Shown: positions 1-6,281, numbered from the stretch's first letter. The stretch: 19,861 bases of DNA from an uncultured Eubacteriales bacterium (GCA_900551265.1 URVL01000024.1:1-19861); one strand, 5' to 3'. Notes: generated by a model not told the origin, from the sequence alone. Program-made: numbers and translations.

Positions 1-640
1 TTCCGGCAAGCAGTCCGGCAGCAATGGGATTATAGACTGCCATGCCAAGACCGTGGTGAAGAATGAACGGTACCAGCTCGGATTCAATCCCACGCGTGAT
101 CGCATTATAAACGTTTTGCGTGATGACGGGCGCGGGGTACCCACGCTTGTCGCAGACGGCGAGGATATCCGCAATCTGCCATGCTGCATAGTTGCTGACG
201 CCGATATAGCGGATCTTGCCGGAGCGGACCAGACCGGCCATGGTGTCCAGCGTCTCTTCGATTGCGGTCTCATAGTCCGGAGCGTGCAGGTAATAGATAT
301 CGATATAATCCGTGTCCAACCGTTTCAGGCTGGCGTCCACCGCCGCGAGAATATGACGGCGGGATAGTCCATGATCATTGAGCCCGTTGCCCATCTGGTT
401 AAATACCTTGGTCGCAAGGACGATACTGTCGCGCCGCCCCTTCAGACCCTTTCCGACGATCCGTTCGCTTTCGCCTGCATTATAGGCGTTGGCAGTGTCC
501 CAGAAGTTGATACCGCCGTCCGCCGCACAGTCCATAATGGTGAGGCTGTCCGCCTCGCCTGTCTGCCCGCCGAACATCATGGTTCCGAGACTGAGCGCTG
601 AGACTTTCAGGCTCGTGCCGGGAAGGTTATGATATTGCAT
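1..640 (-). CDS. Aldo/keto reductase, N-terminal part (runs off the window)
   Basis: NAD(P)H-dependent carbonyl reductase of the aldo/keto reductase superfamily, cytosolic; the physiological substrate cannot be told from sequence. About 213 residues are present, starting MQYHNLPGTSLKVSALSLGT. The catalytic tetrad is readable: Asp48 and Tyr53 (in WDTANAY), Lys78 (ATK) and His119 (YLHAPD). The strand motif GVSNY and the stretch YNPIAAGLLAG near the window edge match the (beta/alpha)8 barrel of this family. The C-terminal third, with the rest of the cofactor site, lies beyond position 1. The ATG at 640-638 is preceded by AAGGAGG with an 8-nt gap, which fixes the start. No convincing promoter is visible in the 70 bp before the divergent gene at 711. 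The family call is safe; the subfamily is not. Confidence 0.95.
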   Translation of the reverse strand, partial: MQYHNLPGTSLKVSALSLGTMMFGGQTGEADSLTIMDCAADGGINFWDTANAYNAGESERIVGKGLKGRRDSIVLATKVFNQMGNGLNDHGLSRRHILAAVDASLKRLDTDYIDIYYLHAPDYETAIEETLDTMAGLVRSGKIRYIGVSNYAAWQIADILAVCDKRGYPAPVITQNVYNAITRGIESELVPFILHHGLGMAVYNPIAAGLLAG

Positions 641-710
641 ACTGATTCCCTCCTTATAGTTTCTCCGAGCTGTTAAAATTAAATAGACAGAAAAAGAACG
701 TGATTCCAAT

Positions 711-980
711 ATGAAAGTAAGACTAAGAAATTTTCTACCTGATTTCTGGTGGCTTCAGATTATTTCAATGGTCGTTATAGAGTGTGTATTTTTCTCCCAC
801 ATCTATGAATTGCGCCTTCAAACCGGCGTCTGGAACGCGCCCGTGCTGTTTTTGTTTGTACTTTCGCTTCTTGCCTATGCCGCCGCGTGGACATATTACA
901 TTGTGCGGGCATGTAAAAAGAAGAGACAATACGGGAAAAAACACAGCGCGGACACACCCTTTTACCGCAATATCAAATGA
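711..980 (+). CDS. Small two-helix membrane protein, function unknown
   Basis: 89 residues that I do not recognise as a named family. Two hydrophobic segments are visible, at about residues 12-32 (rich in W, I, V, F) and 42-67 (LFLFVLSLLAYAAAW). Basic residues lie at the N-terminus (MKVRLR) and after the second helix (CKKKRQYGKK), so both ends should face the cytoplasm. The stop codon sits 3 nt before a strong terminator hairpin, which supports a transcribed gene ending here. Against it, no clear Shine-Dalgarno motif precedes the ATG, and an antisense frame overlaps it. It is divergent from the aldo/keto reductase and convergent with the 1026-2309 genes. Probably real, but the start could be elsewhere. 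Confidence 0.55.
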   Translation: MKVRLRNFLPDFWWLQIISMVVIECVFFSHIYELRLQTGVWNAPVLFLFVLSLLAYAAAWTYYIVRACKKKRQYGKKHSADTPFYRNIK

Positions 981-983
981 GAA

Positions 984-1022
984 ACCGTCCGGGACTATAT
1001 ATTGTCCCGGACGGTCTTTTTT
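984..1022 (+). terminator. Strong hairpin terminator between convergent genes
   Basis: A perfect 12-bp stem (ACCGTCCGGGAC at 984-995, its complement at 1004-1015) with an 8-nt loop, followed by CTTTTTT at 1016-1022. It begins 3 nt after the stop of the small membrane protein. Read on the minus strand, the same hairpin lies 10 nt after the DUF3006-like gene with only a weak T stretch (TTTCTC), so it may act in both directions but mainly on plus. Confidence 0.9.
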
Positions 1023-1025
1023 GCA

Positions 1026-1184
1026 TCACAGGACCGTATACTCAAAATTTTCAAAGAGCAGCTGCGCCCCAATGTCGATTTCTTCCGGCAAAAGCGCCAG
1101 TGCCACGCGGTTTTCTATACCTTCTGCCGTGCGAAGAACCGCATAGTCCCCGTCAATTTCCGTTACAAAATAGACGATATGCAT
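1026..1184 (-). CDS. DUF3006-like small protein
   Basis: A 52-residue protein starting MHIVYFVTEIDGDYAVLRT and ending FENFEYTVL. The layout 'opening beta strand with EIDGDYAVL, charged turn, then LPEEIDIGAQL' resembles the DUF3006 family, short beta-rich proteins of unknown role; I cannot confirm this by search. The ATG at 1184-1182 has GAGGAG 8 nt upstream, and that ribosome site overlaps the TGA of the carboxypeptidase gene, so the two are almost surely one transcript. It ends just before the hairpin at 984-1015. It is too short for common length cut-offs and easily missed. The gene is likely real; the family call is moderate. Confidence 0.72.
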   Translation of the reverse strand: MHIVYFVTEIDGDYAVLRTAEGIENRVALALLPEEIDIGAQLLFENFEYTVL

Positions 1185-1196
1185 CGTAAAATCTCC

Positions 1197-2309
1197 TCAT
1201 TGCAATTGAATCAGGCTGTACAGCGTCACAGCATCGTCAACGTTAAAGTATTCCTCCGATGTATAACCGAACGCTCCGAGCGTGACCAGAATAAATTCCC
1301 GCTCATCGATCACGCAATAGCTCGCCAGGCACTGTCCTGCAGGCGTTGTGGTACCGGTCTTTCCGCCCATGATGACGGCATGATTGGACAGTTCCGTTTC
1401 CTCTAACATGGAGAACATTGTGCTATAGAAAGTAATGCCGTCCGGATGCATGTTGGTAGAGGAGGTTGTATAAAATGATTTTCCAATGATGCTGCGGAAT
1501 GTATCAAAATTCAGCGCATAGTCGAAAAGCTTTGCCATATCTGAGGCTGTTGTGCGCATTTTAACGTCATGCAGGCCATGGACGTTGGTAAAGGTCGTAT
1601 TTTCCATGCCAAGTTCCTGCGCTTTTTCATTCATCAGTGTTACAAACTCTTCAATAGACCCGGCGCAGGTCAATGCGACGGCGTTTGCGGCATCGGCGCC
1701 GGAAGGAAGAAGAAGGCCATGCAGAACGTCGATATAAGGAACCTCTTCACCGAGTGTAAAACCGGCAACAGAAGCGTTGGCTTCTGTCAAGCCTTCCAAC
1801 ATTTCCTCTGTTATGGTGACTATGGAGTCCATGTTTTGATGAAGCTCCAAACCAAGAACCGCCGTCATCAGCTTTGTCAGAGAGGCGGGATACGTGCTGC
1901 GGTCGGCATCCCGAGAAAAAAGAATTTGTCCGGACGCACGGTCAAGAAGGATGGCGCAGGTACTGTGGATCTCTGTGTTTTCATTGAGCGTGGGCAGCAT
2001 ATTGCCGTAAGTCTCAACGTATGCCTCGTCGACAGCCACAATGGGCGGAGCGGATGTTTCTTCTTCGTCTACGCCTTCGCGAATAAGCTGCTGCGCCTGG
2101 TCGCGGCCAATACCGGAATGATCCGTGGCATAGACAATGGAAGCGGCTGCTTCCTGCTCAAGCCGTTTTTGTTCCGTATAATCCGTAAACCAGGTGGAAA
2201 ACGCGTAGATGCCGAGCGCAACCAGTAGCGTCAGCGACACAGTCAGAAGCGCTGTAACAATGCGCTGCAGGACAAGATATCGATTTTTGCGTTTATTGTT
2301 ATTTGCCAT
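1197..2309 (-). CDS. D-alanyl-D-alanine carboxypeptidase (peptidase S11), N-terminally anchored
   Basis: A low-molecular-weight penicillin-binding protein that trims the terminal D-Ala from peptidoglycan stem peptides outside the membrane. It has 370 residues. A basic start (MANNNKRKNR) and a hydrophobic helix at about 17-41 form a signal anchor. The serine-protease-like fold carries SLTK (Ser143 nucleophile, Lys146) and KTGT (Lys317-Gly319). The second motif reads Ser203-Gly-Ala instead of the usual Ser-Gly-Asn. There is no C-terminal PBP5-type domain or second anchor, so the N-terminal helix probably tethers it. AAAGGAG lies just before the ATG. A promoter lies at 2368-2396. Its TGA overlaps the ribosome site of the downstream DUF3006-like gene. 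Which paralogue (DacA, DacB or DacF type) it is cannot be decided. Confidence 0.93.
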   Translation of the reverse strand: MANNNKRKNRYLVLQRIVTALLTVSLTLLVALGIYAFSTWFTDYTEQKRLEQEAAASIVYATDHSGIGRDQAQQLIREGVDEEETSAPPIVAVDEAYVETYGNMLPTLNENTEIHSTCAILLDRASGQILFSRDADRSTYPASLTKLMTAVLGLELHQNMDSIVTITEEMLEGLTEANASVAGFTLGEEVPYIDVLHGLLLPSGADAANAVALTCAGSIEEFVTLMNEKAQELGMENTTFTNVHGLHDVKMRTTASDMAKLFDYALNFDTFRSIIGKSFYTTSSTNMHPDGITFYSTMFSMLEETELSNHAVIMGGKTGTTTPAGQCLASYCVIDEREFILVTLGAFGYTSEEYFNVDDAVTLYSLIQLQ

Positions 2310-2367
2310 AAAGCTCCTTTGCGTCTATCAAACTAGAATTTAAACTGCAATACAGAACAATAATACT

Positions 2368-2396
2368 ATTATATGGTGTTACTCTTAAAAAATCAA
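2368..2396 (-). promoter_or_regulatory. Sigma-A type promoter of the carboxypeptidase gene
   Basis: On the minus strand, -35 TTGATT (2396-2391), a 17-bp spacer and a perfect -10 TATAAT (2373-2368). It lies about 58 bp upstream of the ATG at 2309. Confidence 0.8.
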
Positions 2397-2577
2397 GGAT
2401 CGCACGTATGTACAGAAAAACTTAAGAATTTAACGTGTCCAAAGTATCCCAGCTATGAAACTGCGTATATAATTACTATTTAAGCGATACGTAATCATAA
2501 ATCAGAATTTTTTCTTGAAATGGCAAAAACGGGTATCACGTATTTGACAGGATGGAAGATAAAAATGTTCCTTGCGC

Positions 2578-2606
2578 TTGTAAAAAGGGGAAAAACCGCA
2601 TATAAT
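2578..2606 (+). promoter_or_regulatory. Promoter of the polysaccharide deacetylase gene
   Basis: -35 TTGTAA (2578-2583), a 17-bp spacer and a perfect TATAAT (2601-2606). Transcription would begin near 2613, which places the hairpin at 2611-2630 at the very 5' end of the mRNA. It lies inside the upstream extension of the open frame, so it also argues for the start at 2655. Confidence 0.75.
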
Positions 2607-2610
2607 AGAA

Positions 2611-2630
2611 ACGCGGATGATCTTCCGCGT
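2611..2630 (+). other. 5'-end mRNA hairpin before the deacetylase gene
   Basis: A 7-bp perfect stem, ACGCGGA (2611-2617) with TCCGCGT (2624-2630), and a 6-nt loop. It begins almost at the predicted transcription start and ends 14 nt before the GGGAG ribosome site. It has no proper T run, so it reads more like an mRNA-stabilising 5' stem-loop than a terminator; this is inference. Confidence 0.5.
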
Positions 2631-2654
2631 TTATTAATACATTGGGAGCTGAAT

Positions 2655-3749
2655 ATGAGAAGAATCATTAGCGCCGTCATGGTAGTGATGGTTTTTTCGC
2701 TGATAATGGTGCCTGCTGCGGCAACTGCTGAGGAAATACGAATTCTTTACGAAGGCCAGGAAGTTACTTTTCCACATGGAATCGAGCCGGTAAACGGCGT
2801 TGCGACTGCGGCGCTGTCCGACCTGGTTGATGCGATTGGTGCACAGTGCTCATTTGAGCCGTCGAGCAAGAGGATTACTTTACGGTTTGGGGAGCATTGC
2901 CTGCGTCTGTCCGTCGGCTCTGCGTATGCGCATGAAAATGGCCAGGAGCTGACCTTGCAATCAGCGGTCTTTTGCCGGGACGGTACCGTTTTTGTGCCGG
3001 TGGAGGACGTGATGTCATCATTGCGCATGGGATATTATACGGATGCGGAAACAAAGACAATTTATATCACACGCGGCGCGTGTGAGGATCGCATACCGGC
3101 GGACGTAAACGTTCCGATCCTCATGTATCATGCGGTGAGCGATGATCTGTGGGGATCGGCAGAATTGTTTGTCAGCCCGGCCGAAATGGAAAAACAACTG
3201 GCCTATTTGCAGGAAAACGGTTATACGACGATTACGTTTGAAGATCTCCCGAGACTTGACGAAATTGAGAAGCCGATTCTGCTCACATTTGACGATGGCT
3301 ATCGGGATAACTATACTGAGCTTTTCCCGCTTTTACAGAAATATGAGGCGAAAGCAACGGTTTTTGTCATTACGGATGCCATTGGCAATGATCTTTATCT
3401 GACGCCGGAGATGATAGCTGAGATGTCGGAGTCCGGCCTGGTTTCCATTCAGAGCCACACGGATACGCATCCGGACTTGGACACATTAAATGAGGAAGAC
3501 ACACGCCGTGAAATGCTGGATTCTCAGTTGAAGCTCATGCGTATTACAGGGAAGCAGCCGTTTGTCCTTTGCTATCCGACCGGGAAATATTCAGACACCA
3601 CGCTGGAGGTTATCGGCGATTACTATGCGTATGGATTGAAAATGAATGGCGGTATTTACAATACCTCTGACGATCCGTACCGCATCAACCGTGTCTATAT
3701 TTCACGTTATACGGACATTTCGGCCTTTGCAGCAAAAATTAAAACCTGA
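2655..3749 (+). CDS. Secreted polysaccharide deacetylase with copper-amine-oxidase-like N-terminal domain
   Basis: A cell-surface carbohydrate esterase family 4 protein (364 residues), expected to remove acetyl groups from peptidoglycan or another amino-sugar polymer. Residues 1-25 form a signal peptide (MRRIISAVMV..., cleavage near AATA/EE). Residues about 26-140 resemble the copper amine oxidase N-terminal-like stalk common in Clostridia. The NodB domain follows from VPILMYHAV (153-161). TFDDG (211-215) gives base Asp213 and metal ligand Asp214, and SHTDTH (267-272) gives His268 and His272. YPTGKYS (308-314) supplies the second conserved block. The frame is open back to 2520, but GGGAG at 2645-2649, the promoter and the signal peptide fix the start at 2655. 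A terminator follows at 3791. Substrate unknown. Confidence 0.92.
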   Translation: MRRIISAVMVVMVFSLIMVPAAATAEEIRILYEGQEVTFPHGIEPVNGVATAALSDLVDAIGAQCSFEPSSKRITLRFGEHCLRLSVGSAYAHENGQELTLQSAVFCRDGTVFVPVEDVMSSLRMGYYTDAETKTIYITRGACEDRIPADVNVPILMYHAVSDDLWGSAELFVSPAEMEKQLAYLQENGYTTITFEDLPRLDEIEKPILLTFDDGYRDNYTELFPLLQKYEAKATVFVITDAIGNDLYLTPEMIAEMSESGLVSIQSHTDTHPDLDTLNEEDTRREMLDSQLKLMRITGKQPFVLCYPTGKYSDTTLEVIGDYYAYGLKMNGGIYNTSDDPYRINRVYISRYTDISAFAAKIKT

Positions 3750-3790
3750 TTGATAGGGTGACGCCAAATAACCGAAGGAAAGTGATTCGG

Positions 3791-3829
3791 CCGCATGGGT
3801 AGTGCACGACTACTTATGCGGTCTTTTTT
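3791..3829 (+). terminator. Terminator after the deacetylase gene
   Basis: A 13-bp stem with two G-U pairs (3791-3803 with 3809-3821), loop GCACG, then TCTTTTTT at 3822-3829. It lies 41 nt after the stop. Confidence 0.88.
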
Positions 3830-3844
3830 CCGGCGGTTGGTTTG

Positions 3845-3858
3845 AGAACATATGTTCT
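3845..3858. promoter_or_regulatory. LexA (SOS) box 1, upstream
   Basis: A perfect palindrome AGAACATATGTTCT fitting the Gram-positive LexA/DinR pattern GAAC-N4-GTTC. It lies 29 bp (centre to centre) upstream of box 2 and just before the dinB -35 element. Confidence 0.85.
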
Positions 3859-3873
3859 GATTTCTTTAAATAT

Positions 3874-3887
3874 CGAACATACGTTCT
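3874..3887. promoter_or_regulatory. LexA (SOS) box 2, touching the -35 element
   Basis: CGAACATACGTTCT matches GAAC-N4-GTTC. Its last base is the first T of the TTGACA -35 hexamer of the dinB promoter, so a bound repressor would block RNA polymerase. Confidence 0.88.
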
Positions 3888-3915
3888 TGACATAAATAAA
3901 AAAACCTGCTATCAT
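3887..3915 (+). promoter_or_regulatory. dinB promoter
   Basis: -35 TTGACA (3887-3892, perfect), a 17-bp spacer and -10 TATCAT (3910-3915). Predicted start of transcription is near 3922, inside LexA box 3. Confidence 0.88.
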
Positions 3916-3920
3916 ATATT

Positions 3921-3934
3921 CGAACAATAGTTCT
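3921..3934. promoter_or_regulatory. LexA (SOS) box 3, on the transcription start
   Basis: CGAACAATAGTTCT fits GAAC-N4-GTTC and covers the predicted +1. It is followed directly by the GAGGTG ribosome site at 3935-3940. Confidence 0.85.
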
Positions 3935-3947
3935 GAGGTGATATATC

Positions 3948-5195
3948 GTGGCAAGAGCAATCCTTCATGTTGATTTTAATAACTTTTATGCGTCCGTAGA
4001 ATGTTTGGACCACCCGGAATTGATGGCAGTTCCAGTTGTCGTTGGCGGAGATGAAGAAGCGCGGCATGGAATTGTATTATCTAAAAACGAAATTGCGAAA
4101 CGCCAATATGGCGTGAAAACTGGAGAAGTGCTTTGGAAAGTGCGGGAACGTTGTCCGGAGGTTGTAGTTTTGCGTCCCCATATGGAGCGCTATCTGGAAT
4201 ATTCGCGGTTTGCACGCGACTTATATGGGGAGTATACCGACCGCATTGAAAGTTTTGGTCTGGATGAGGCATGGCTTGATGTGACGGGTTCTGGCGTTTT
4301 TGGAACGCCTGGCCATATCGCGGACGAACTGCGTGAACGCATCCGCCGGGAATTTGGCATTACAGCGTCTGTAGGAGTTAGTTTTAATAAGGTTTTTGCC
4401 AAACTTGGCAGCGATCTGAAAAAACCGGATGCGACAACAATCATTTCAGAAGCCAACTTTCGAGAGCGTATCTGGGGATTGGATGTGGGAGATCTATTAT
4501 ATGTAGGTCGGGCCACACGGGCGAAATTTGCACGCGTTGGAATTTACACGATTGGGGACCTTGCGCGTTTTGACCGTAAACTACTTGGAAACCTTTTAGG
4601 GAAACATGGCACAATGCTGTGGGCATTTGCAAATGGGCTTGACGCGTCTCCAGTCGCCCTGGCGACGGAGGGCGGCACCATAAAATCTGTTGGGAATTCG
4701 ACGACTACGCCGCGGGATCTTACCTGCGAAGAGGATATAAAGTTGGTACTTTATGCAATTGCGGACGCTGTTGCCGGCCGCCTGCGAAAACACGGACTCG
4801 CAGGACGCACAATTAGCGTCAGTATCCGGGATTGCGATCTTTTTACCTTTGAACGTCAGCGTAAAATAAATCACCCGACACAATTGTCGGGTGAAATTGC
4901 TGAGACAGCACTATTCCTGTTTCGCGAGAATTATACTTGGATGAAATCCGTACGCGCTCTGGGCATTCAGGTGTCTGACCTGACACAGGAGGTTACCTGT
5001 GAGCAATTGGACATCTTTGGGGAAGTATACCGCCGAATGAAGAAAGGCGAGATCGAACGTGCAATAGATACAATACGGAGCCGTTATGGGCACGATACCG
5101 TATTGCGCGCCGCCATGATGAAGATGCCTGATCTCACCGGCATTCATCTGACGCAGGGAAATTTTATGCACGCAACTCCAATTGTCAGAAATTGA
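3948..5195 (+). CDS. dinB: DNA polymerase IV (Y-family translesion polymerase)
   Basis: Error-prone polymerase that extends past damaged template bases; 415 residues. Palm motifs are [11 protein letters not shown] (8-18; metal ligand Asp9, likely steric-gate Tyr14) and FGLDEAWLD (103-111; Asp106 and Glu107). A helix-hairpin-helix segment with VGRATRAKF...[11 protein letters not shown] lies at about 186-208, and the little-finger domain follows from about 250. QLDIF (353-357) fits a beta-clamp binding motif but lies about 60 residues from the end. The tail [13 protein letters not shown] is the usual extension in Firmicutes versions. The start is GTG at 3948 with GAGGTG 7 nt upstream. Three LexA boxes around the promoter indicate SOS control. 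The gene overlaps the convergent mntP by 11 bp and no plus-strand terminator follows it directly. Confidence 0.96.
   Translation: MARAILHVDFNNFYASVECLDHPELMAVPVVVGGDEEARHGIVLSKNEIAKRQYGVKTGEVLWKVRERCPEVVVLRPHMERYLEYSRFARDLYGEYTDRIESFGLDEAWLDVTGSGVFGTPGHIADELRERIRREFGITASVGVSFNKVFAKLGSDLKKPDATTIISEANFRERIWGLDVGDLLYVGRATRAKFARVGIYTIGDLARFDRKLLGNLLGKHGTMLWAFANGLDASPVALATEGGTIKSVGNSTTTPRDLTCEEDIKLVLYAIADAVAGRLRKHGLAGRTISVSIRDCDLFTFERQRKINHPTQLSGEIAETALFLFRENYTWMKSVRALGIQVSDLTQEVTCEQLDIFGEVYRRMKKGEIERAIDTIRSRYGHDTVLRAAMMKMPDLTGIHLTQGNFMHATPIVRN
4861..4894 (-). terminator. Minus-strand terminator embedded in dinB
   Basis: A perfect 10-bp stem (TCACCCGACA at 4871-4880 with TGTCGGGTGA at 4885-4894) and a 4-nt loop. 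Read on the minus strand it is followed by TTTATTTTAC (4870-4861), giving the form of an intrinsic terminator. On the plus strand the following bases are AAATTGC, so dinB itself should not be stopped. It lies about 290 nt past the mntP stop and is the first such structure I see there. Confidence 0.65.
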
Positions 5196-5748
5196 GAATT
5201 CCAAGGTGCTCCAGAAGAATTTTGATGCCAATTAATATCAGAATAACACCGCCGGCAATTTCCGCCTTTGCTTTGAATTTCATGCCAAAGGTAACGCCGA
5301 TGCGCATTCCCACGATGGAGAGGAAGAAGGTGATAATACCAATAAAGGAGACCGCCGGCACAATATCGACCGAGAGGAAAGCAAAACTGATGCCGACAGC
5401 CAACGCATCAATACTTGTCGCAACGGCCAGCACGACCATTGACTTAAAGGCAAGGGAGTCGGAACATTCTTCCGGGTCTCCGCGTGATTCGCGTATCATA
5501 TTGATACCGATGATACACAGGAGAATAAAGGCAATCCAGTGATCCCACTTCGTCACGAAATCGCTGAGCTGTATGCCGAATACGTAACCGAGAAGCGGCA
5601 TCCCTGCCTGAAACCCACCGAAGAATAACCCTACGATCAAGGCGTCACGCCAGCTCCATTTACCTCGCGCGAGACCTTTGCAGATCGCCACGGCGAAGGC
5701 ATCCATGGAAAGACCTACCGCAGTAATAAAAAGTTCAGCAATCCCCAT
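5185..5748 (-). CDS. mntP: Manganese efflux pump MntP
   Basis: Inner-membrane exporter that removes excess Mn(II); 187 residues with about six membrane helices. The family's two-repeat architecture is clear: an N-terminal [14 protein letters not shown] (12-25, Asp16) and a matching [15 protein letters not shown] (110-124, Asp114), each an acidic residue in a helix at the transport site. [14 protein letters not shown] (42-55) and the C-terminal [13 protein letters not shown] are also typical. The ATG at 5748-5746 has GAGGTG a few bases upstream. Its promoter (5785-5813) gives a leader of only about 30 nt, so no manganese riboswitch fits there. The last 11 bp overlap the 3' end of dinB on the other strand. 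Confidence 0.96.
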   Translation of the reverse strand: MGIAELFITAVGLSMDAFAVAICKGLARGKWSWRDALIVGLFFGGFQAGMPLLGYVFGIQLSDFVTKWDHWIAFILLCIIGINMIRESRGDPEECSDSLAFKSMVVLAVATSIDALAVGISFAFLSVDIVPAVSFIGIITFFLSIVGMRIGVTFGMKFKAKAEIAGGVILILIGIKILLEHLGILNF

Positions 5749-5762
5749 ATTGCACCTCGTAA

Positions 5763-5784
5763 AAATAGTGAAAACAGTCTATTT
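5763..5784. promoter_or_regulatory. Possible operator at the mntP transcription start
   Basis: Inverted repeat AAATAG (5763-5768) and CTATTT (5779-5784) with a 10-bp spacer, overlapping the predicted mntP start point just after its -10 box. The place suits a repressor or metal-sensor site, but the sequence does not clearly match an MntR or DtxR consensus that I know. It may be chance in AT-rich DNA. Confidence 0.25.
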
Positions 5785-5813
5785 ATTCTATGATAGGAAG
5801 ATCTGTTTGTCAA
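5785..5813 (-). promoter_or_regulatory. mntP promoter
   Basis: On the minus strand, perfect -35 TTGACA (5813-5808), a 17-bp spacer and -10 TAGAAT (5790-5785). It lies 37 bp before the ATG. Confidence 0.85.
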
Positions 5814-5826
5814 GTATGGGTTTTCC

Positions 5827-5861
5827 AAAAAACCAGGACTCATTTTGAGTCCTGGTTTTTT
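5827..5861. terminator. Bidirectional terminator, shared with the holin gene 3' end
   Basis: A 16-bp perfect stem: AAAAAACCAGGACTCA (5827-5842) with its complement (5846-5861), and a 3-nt loop. It has T runs in both directions, so it can stop minus-strand holin transcripts and plus-strand transcripts arriving from dinB across mntP. The holin stop codon (5842-5840) lies within the structure, so the stem also encodes the last residues of the protein. Confidence 0.9.
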
Positions 5862-6268
5862 GAATGCGATTCGTCGTCGGTCTGAAGCTGTTTCAACATG
5901 GAAATGAGCGCCTGCGGCTTTTTGAGCCCGCAGCGTCCTGCATTTTCCAAAATGCTGAGCCCTTCGTTGGCGATTAAAAAGCCGATTACGGCGTTTTGCC
6001 CCATGCCGTTTAAACCGATTAACGTGTCTGCAATATTCGCAACTCCCGCGATGATCAGAAACAGCACCTTCTTGAGTATCCCCCGAAAACCTACGGCACT
6101 GGATAATTCACGGTTGATAATTGCTGCGATGACACCGCTGAAATAGTCCAGAACAATCATGGCAAGGAGCGCATAAAGCCATTCATCGGCCGGACCCCAA
6201 ATATATACGGCTGCACTGGCCAGTGCAGAGCAAACAAATTTCCAGACAGTTGCAAGATTCAGCTCCAA
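5840..6268 (-). CDS. Phage-type holin family protein (holin_4/Cph1-like), isolated
   Basis: 142 residues from a TTG start. Membrane helices are visible at about 9-24, 30-52 and 66-100. The family's hallmark segments are present: DYFSGVIAAIINRELSS (41-57) with GFRGILKK (60-67), then ANEGLSILENAGRCG (100-114) before a charged tail. In phages such proteins open the membrane to release lysins; stand-alone chromosomal copies in Clostridia may serve protein release, but here that is inference. The frame is open to an ATG at 6325, but that ATG lies inside a -10-like TATGAT and has no ribosome site. The TTG at 6268-6266 has GGGAGGTG 5 nt upstream, and the resulting N-terminus fits family length. No endolysin or other phage gene is adjacent. 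Confidence 0.85.
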   Translation of the reverse strand: MELNLATVWKFVCSALASAAVYIWGPADEWLYALLAMIVLDYFSGVIAAIINRELSSAVGFRGILKKVLFLIIAGVANIADTLIGLNGMGQNAVIGFLIANEGLSILENAGRCGLKKPQALISMLKQLQTDDESHSKNQDSK

Positions 6269-6273
6269 TCTTT

Positions 6274-6281
6274 CACCTCCC
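6274..6281 (-). promoter_or_regulatory. Ribosome binding site that sets the holin TTG start
   Basis: GGGAGGTG on the minus strand, 5 nt before TTG (6268). The only in-frame ATG codons upstream are at 6283, which overlaps this site, and at 6325, which overlaps the promoter. Confidence 0.75.

Larger units (their letters stand above)
2310..2654. other. 345-bp divergent intergenic region
   Basis: AT-rich spacer between the minus-strand carboxypeptidase and the plus-strand deacetylase. It holds one clear promoter for each direction (2368-2396 minus, 2578-2606 plus) and a small hairpin at 2611-2630. The middle part, about 2397-2577, shows no gene, repeat or recognisable regulator site. An isolated TTGACA at 2544-2549 has no partner -10 box at 16-18 bp. 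Confidence 0.7.

Noticed and set aside
1002-2228. Plus-strand open frames across the carboxypeptidase region (for example 1002-1406 and 1569-2228)
   Set aside because: They lie antisense to a clear S11 peptidase and the DUF3006-like gene, with no family features or ribosome sites.
2544-2549. Isolated TTGACA
   Set aside because: No -10 box at 16-18 bp; the TATAAT at 2601 pairs better with TTGTAA at 2578.
2520-2654. 45-codon upstream extension of the deacetylase frame
   Set aside because: The promoter (2578-2606) and 5' hairpin lie inside it, and it would place the clear signal peptide in the middle of the protein. GGGAG precedes ATG 2655.
5749-5784. Manganese (yybP-ykoY) riboswitch before mntP
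   Set aside because: The leader is only about 30 nt, too short for that aptamer.
5840-6268. Prophage inferred from the holin
   Set aside because: No other phage gene, integrase, tRNA or flanking repeat is present; neighbours are housekeeping genes.
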